DNA from: Bacteroidales bacterium UBA2800
GTDB taxonomy: Bacteria; Bacteroidota; Bacteroidia; Bacteroidales; Paludibacteraceae
DNA: 14,655 bases
Assembly: GCA_002351925.1 (NCBI GenBank)
Contig: DEHM01000003.1
Location: forward strand, 1 to 14,655
Reading direction: 5' to 3'
The translations under genes were made by a program, and so were the position numbers. Below the pieces are notes generated by a model, which saw nothing but the letters and a program-made list of their open reading frames with translations, made no database searches and had not been told where the DNA came from. Every line of letters begins with the position of its first letter. Position 1 is the stretch's first letter. This document shows positions 13,879 through 14,655 of this stretch, piece after piece.

Positions 13879-14655
13879 ATGACAAAAAAGTACGATTTCC
13901 TAATTATCGGCGGCGGTGTAGCCGGTATGAGTTTTGCGCTGAAGGTAGCGCGTTCCGGCAAGTACTCCATCGCCTTGTGTTGTAAGACCACGCTGGAGGA
14001 AGCCAATACGGCGAAGGCGCAGGGAGGTATCGCTTCGGTGACCAACCTGCTGGTGGACGATTTTGACAAACATATCCACGACACGATGGTGGCGGGCGAC
14101 TGGCTCAGCGACCCCGCGGCGGTAGAGCAGGTGGTGAAGAACGCGCCGGCCGGCATCCGCGAACTGGTGGAGTGGGGCGTTAATTTCGACAAGAAAGAAG
14201 ATGGCGCCTTCGACCTGCATCGCGAGGGAGGACACTCGGAGTTCCGTATCCTGCATCACGCCGATGATACCGGTGCGGAGATCCAACGCGGACTGATGGC
14301 AGCCGTGCGCAATAACCCGCAGATAGATGTGCTGGAGAACCATTTCGCCGTGGAGATCATCACCCAACACCATCTGGGTGTGCGTGTCACTCGCCGTACG
14401 CCGGACATAGAGTGCTACGGCGCCTATATCCTCAATCCGAAGACCCAGAAGATCGATACCTATCTGAGTCGTGTCACGCTGATGGCTACCGGCGGTACCG
14501 GTGCGGTCTATGCTACCACGACCAATCCGGAGATCGCCACGGGCGACGGTATCGCCATGGTCCATCGCGCCAAGGGTATCATCAAGGATATGGAGTTCGT
14601 GCAGTTCCACCCGACGAGCCTCTTCAACCCGCAGGAGACGCACCCCGCGTACCTC
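13879..14655 (+). CDS. nadB: L-aspartate oxidase, N-terminal 259 codons (3' end outside window)
   Basis: The frame from ATG 13879 stays open to the window end and encodes the first 259 residues of L-aspartate oxidase, the flavoenzyme that oxidises aspartate to iminoaspartate at the start of de novo NAD synthesis; under anaerobic conditions fumarate can accept the electrons. Visible motifs are the FAD-binding GGGVAG (11-16), AKAQGGIAS (46-53), HREGGHSEFRILHH (114-127) with Glu121, ATGGTGAVY (203-211), ATGDGIAM (220-227) and EFVQFHPTS (239-247) with His244. Glu121 and His244 fall at the positions numbered as active-site residues in the E. coli enzyme, supporting NadB over the related fumarate reductase/succinate dehydrogenase flavoproteins. 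Its own promoter lies at 13818-13849. nadA and nadC cannot be seen within the window. Confidence 0.93.
   Translation, partial: MTKKYDFLIIGGGVAGMSFALKVARSGKYSIALCCKTTLEEANTAKAQGGIASVTNLLVDDFDKHIHDTMVAGDWLSDPAAVEQVVKNAPAGIRELVEWGVNFDKKEDGAFDLHREGGHSEFRILHHADDTGAEIQRGLMAAVRNNPQIDVLENHFAVEIITQHHLGVRVTRRTPDIECYGAYILNPKTQKIDTYLSRVTLMATGGTGAVYATTTNPEIATGDGIAMVHRAKGIIKDMEFVQFHPTSLFNPQETHPAYL

Noticed and set aside
13900..14643. 247-codon open frame on the minus strand
   Set aside because: Antisense to nadB, whose motifs FAD GGGVAG, HREGGHS and QFHPT are unmistakable.

Overview
The window looks like a chromosomal segment of a Bacteroidales bacterium (Bacteroidota), probably host- or gut-associated. 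The evidence is repeated use of the Bacteroidota promoter form TTTG-N20-TAnnTTTG, no obvious Shine-Dalgarno sequences, many Sec/lipobox surface proteins, two proteins with a C-terminal tail of the pattern xNGxxxxxxNGxYxxxGxxI that is common in secreted Bacteroidales proteins, and a succinate/acetate-type CoA-transferase. I cannot assign a genus from the sequence alone.

Left flank (1-2688, + strand): the 3' end of a class II fructose-bisphosphate aldolase, a complete class I acyl-CoA transferase (acetate/succinate type) and aroB. They are packed with a 2-nt gap and an 11-nt overlap, so probably co-transcribed. aroB then collides tail to tail, with a 24-nt overlap, with a large secreted beta-rich protein on the minus strand (2665-4668).

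Centre (4669-11087): the minus-strand gene and a membrane-embedded AraC-type regulator (4801-5877) diverge from a shared promoter region. Immediately behind the regulator lie two transcription units built on the same plan. Each has a nearly identical 84-bp promoter block carrying two 21-bp direct repeats (four GATTTG hexamers spaced 9/12/9), then lipoproteins with an almost identical signal-peptide cassette (lipidated Cys always residue 21), then a CTGCAC/GTGCAG-stem intrinsic terminator. Unit 1 encodes two lipocalin-like lipoproteins. Unit 2 encodes a 739-aa lipoprotein with a zinc-metallopeptidase signature (HEILH plus NEATAVW), a secreted protein with the C-terminal tail, and a two-domain lipocalin-like lipoprotein. 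My inference is an AraC-controlled cell-surface regulon made by duplication of a unit; no function is known. This is the most interesting part of the window.

Right flank (11086-14655): a minus-strand envelope cluster reads YtxH-like protein, holin-X-like membrane protein, AI-2E/PerM-family transporter. It is divergent from comF on the plus strand, which is followed by the first 259 codons of nadB (L-aspartate oxidase), cut by the window end. Canonical promoters are visible for the YtxH cluster, comF and nadB. comF and the 2665-4668 gene share an identical 41-bp promoter block although they lie about 8 kb apart on opposite strands.

Promoter positions were used to correct three starts: 4668 on the minus strand, and 4801 and 13034 on the plus strand. 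Longer open frames there would begin inside or upstream of the promoter. No tRNA, rRNA, CRISPR array or insertion sequence was seen, and no gene-free stretch exceeds 300 bases. The longest is 7182-7428, which holds a terminator, the second promoter block and a structured leader.
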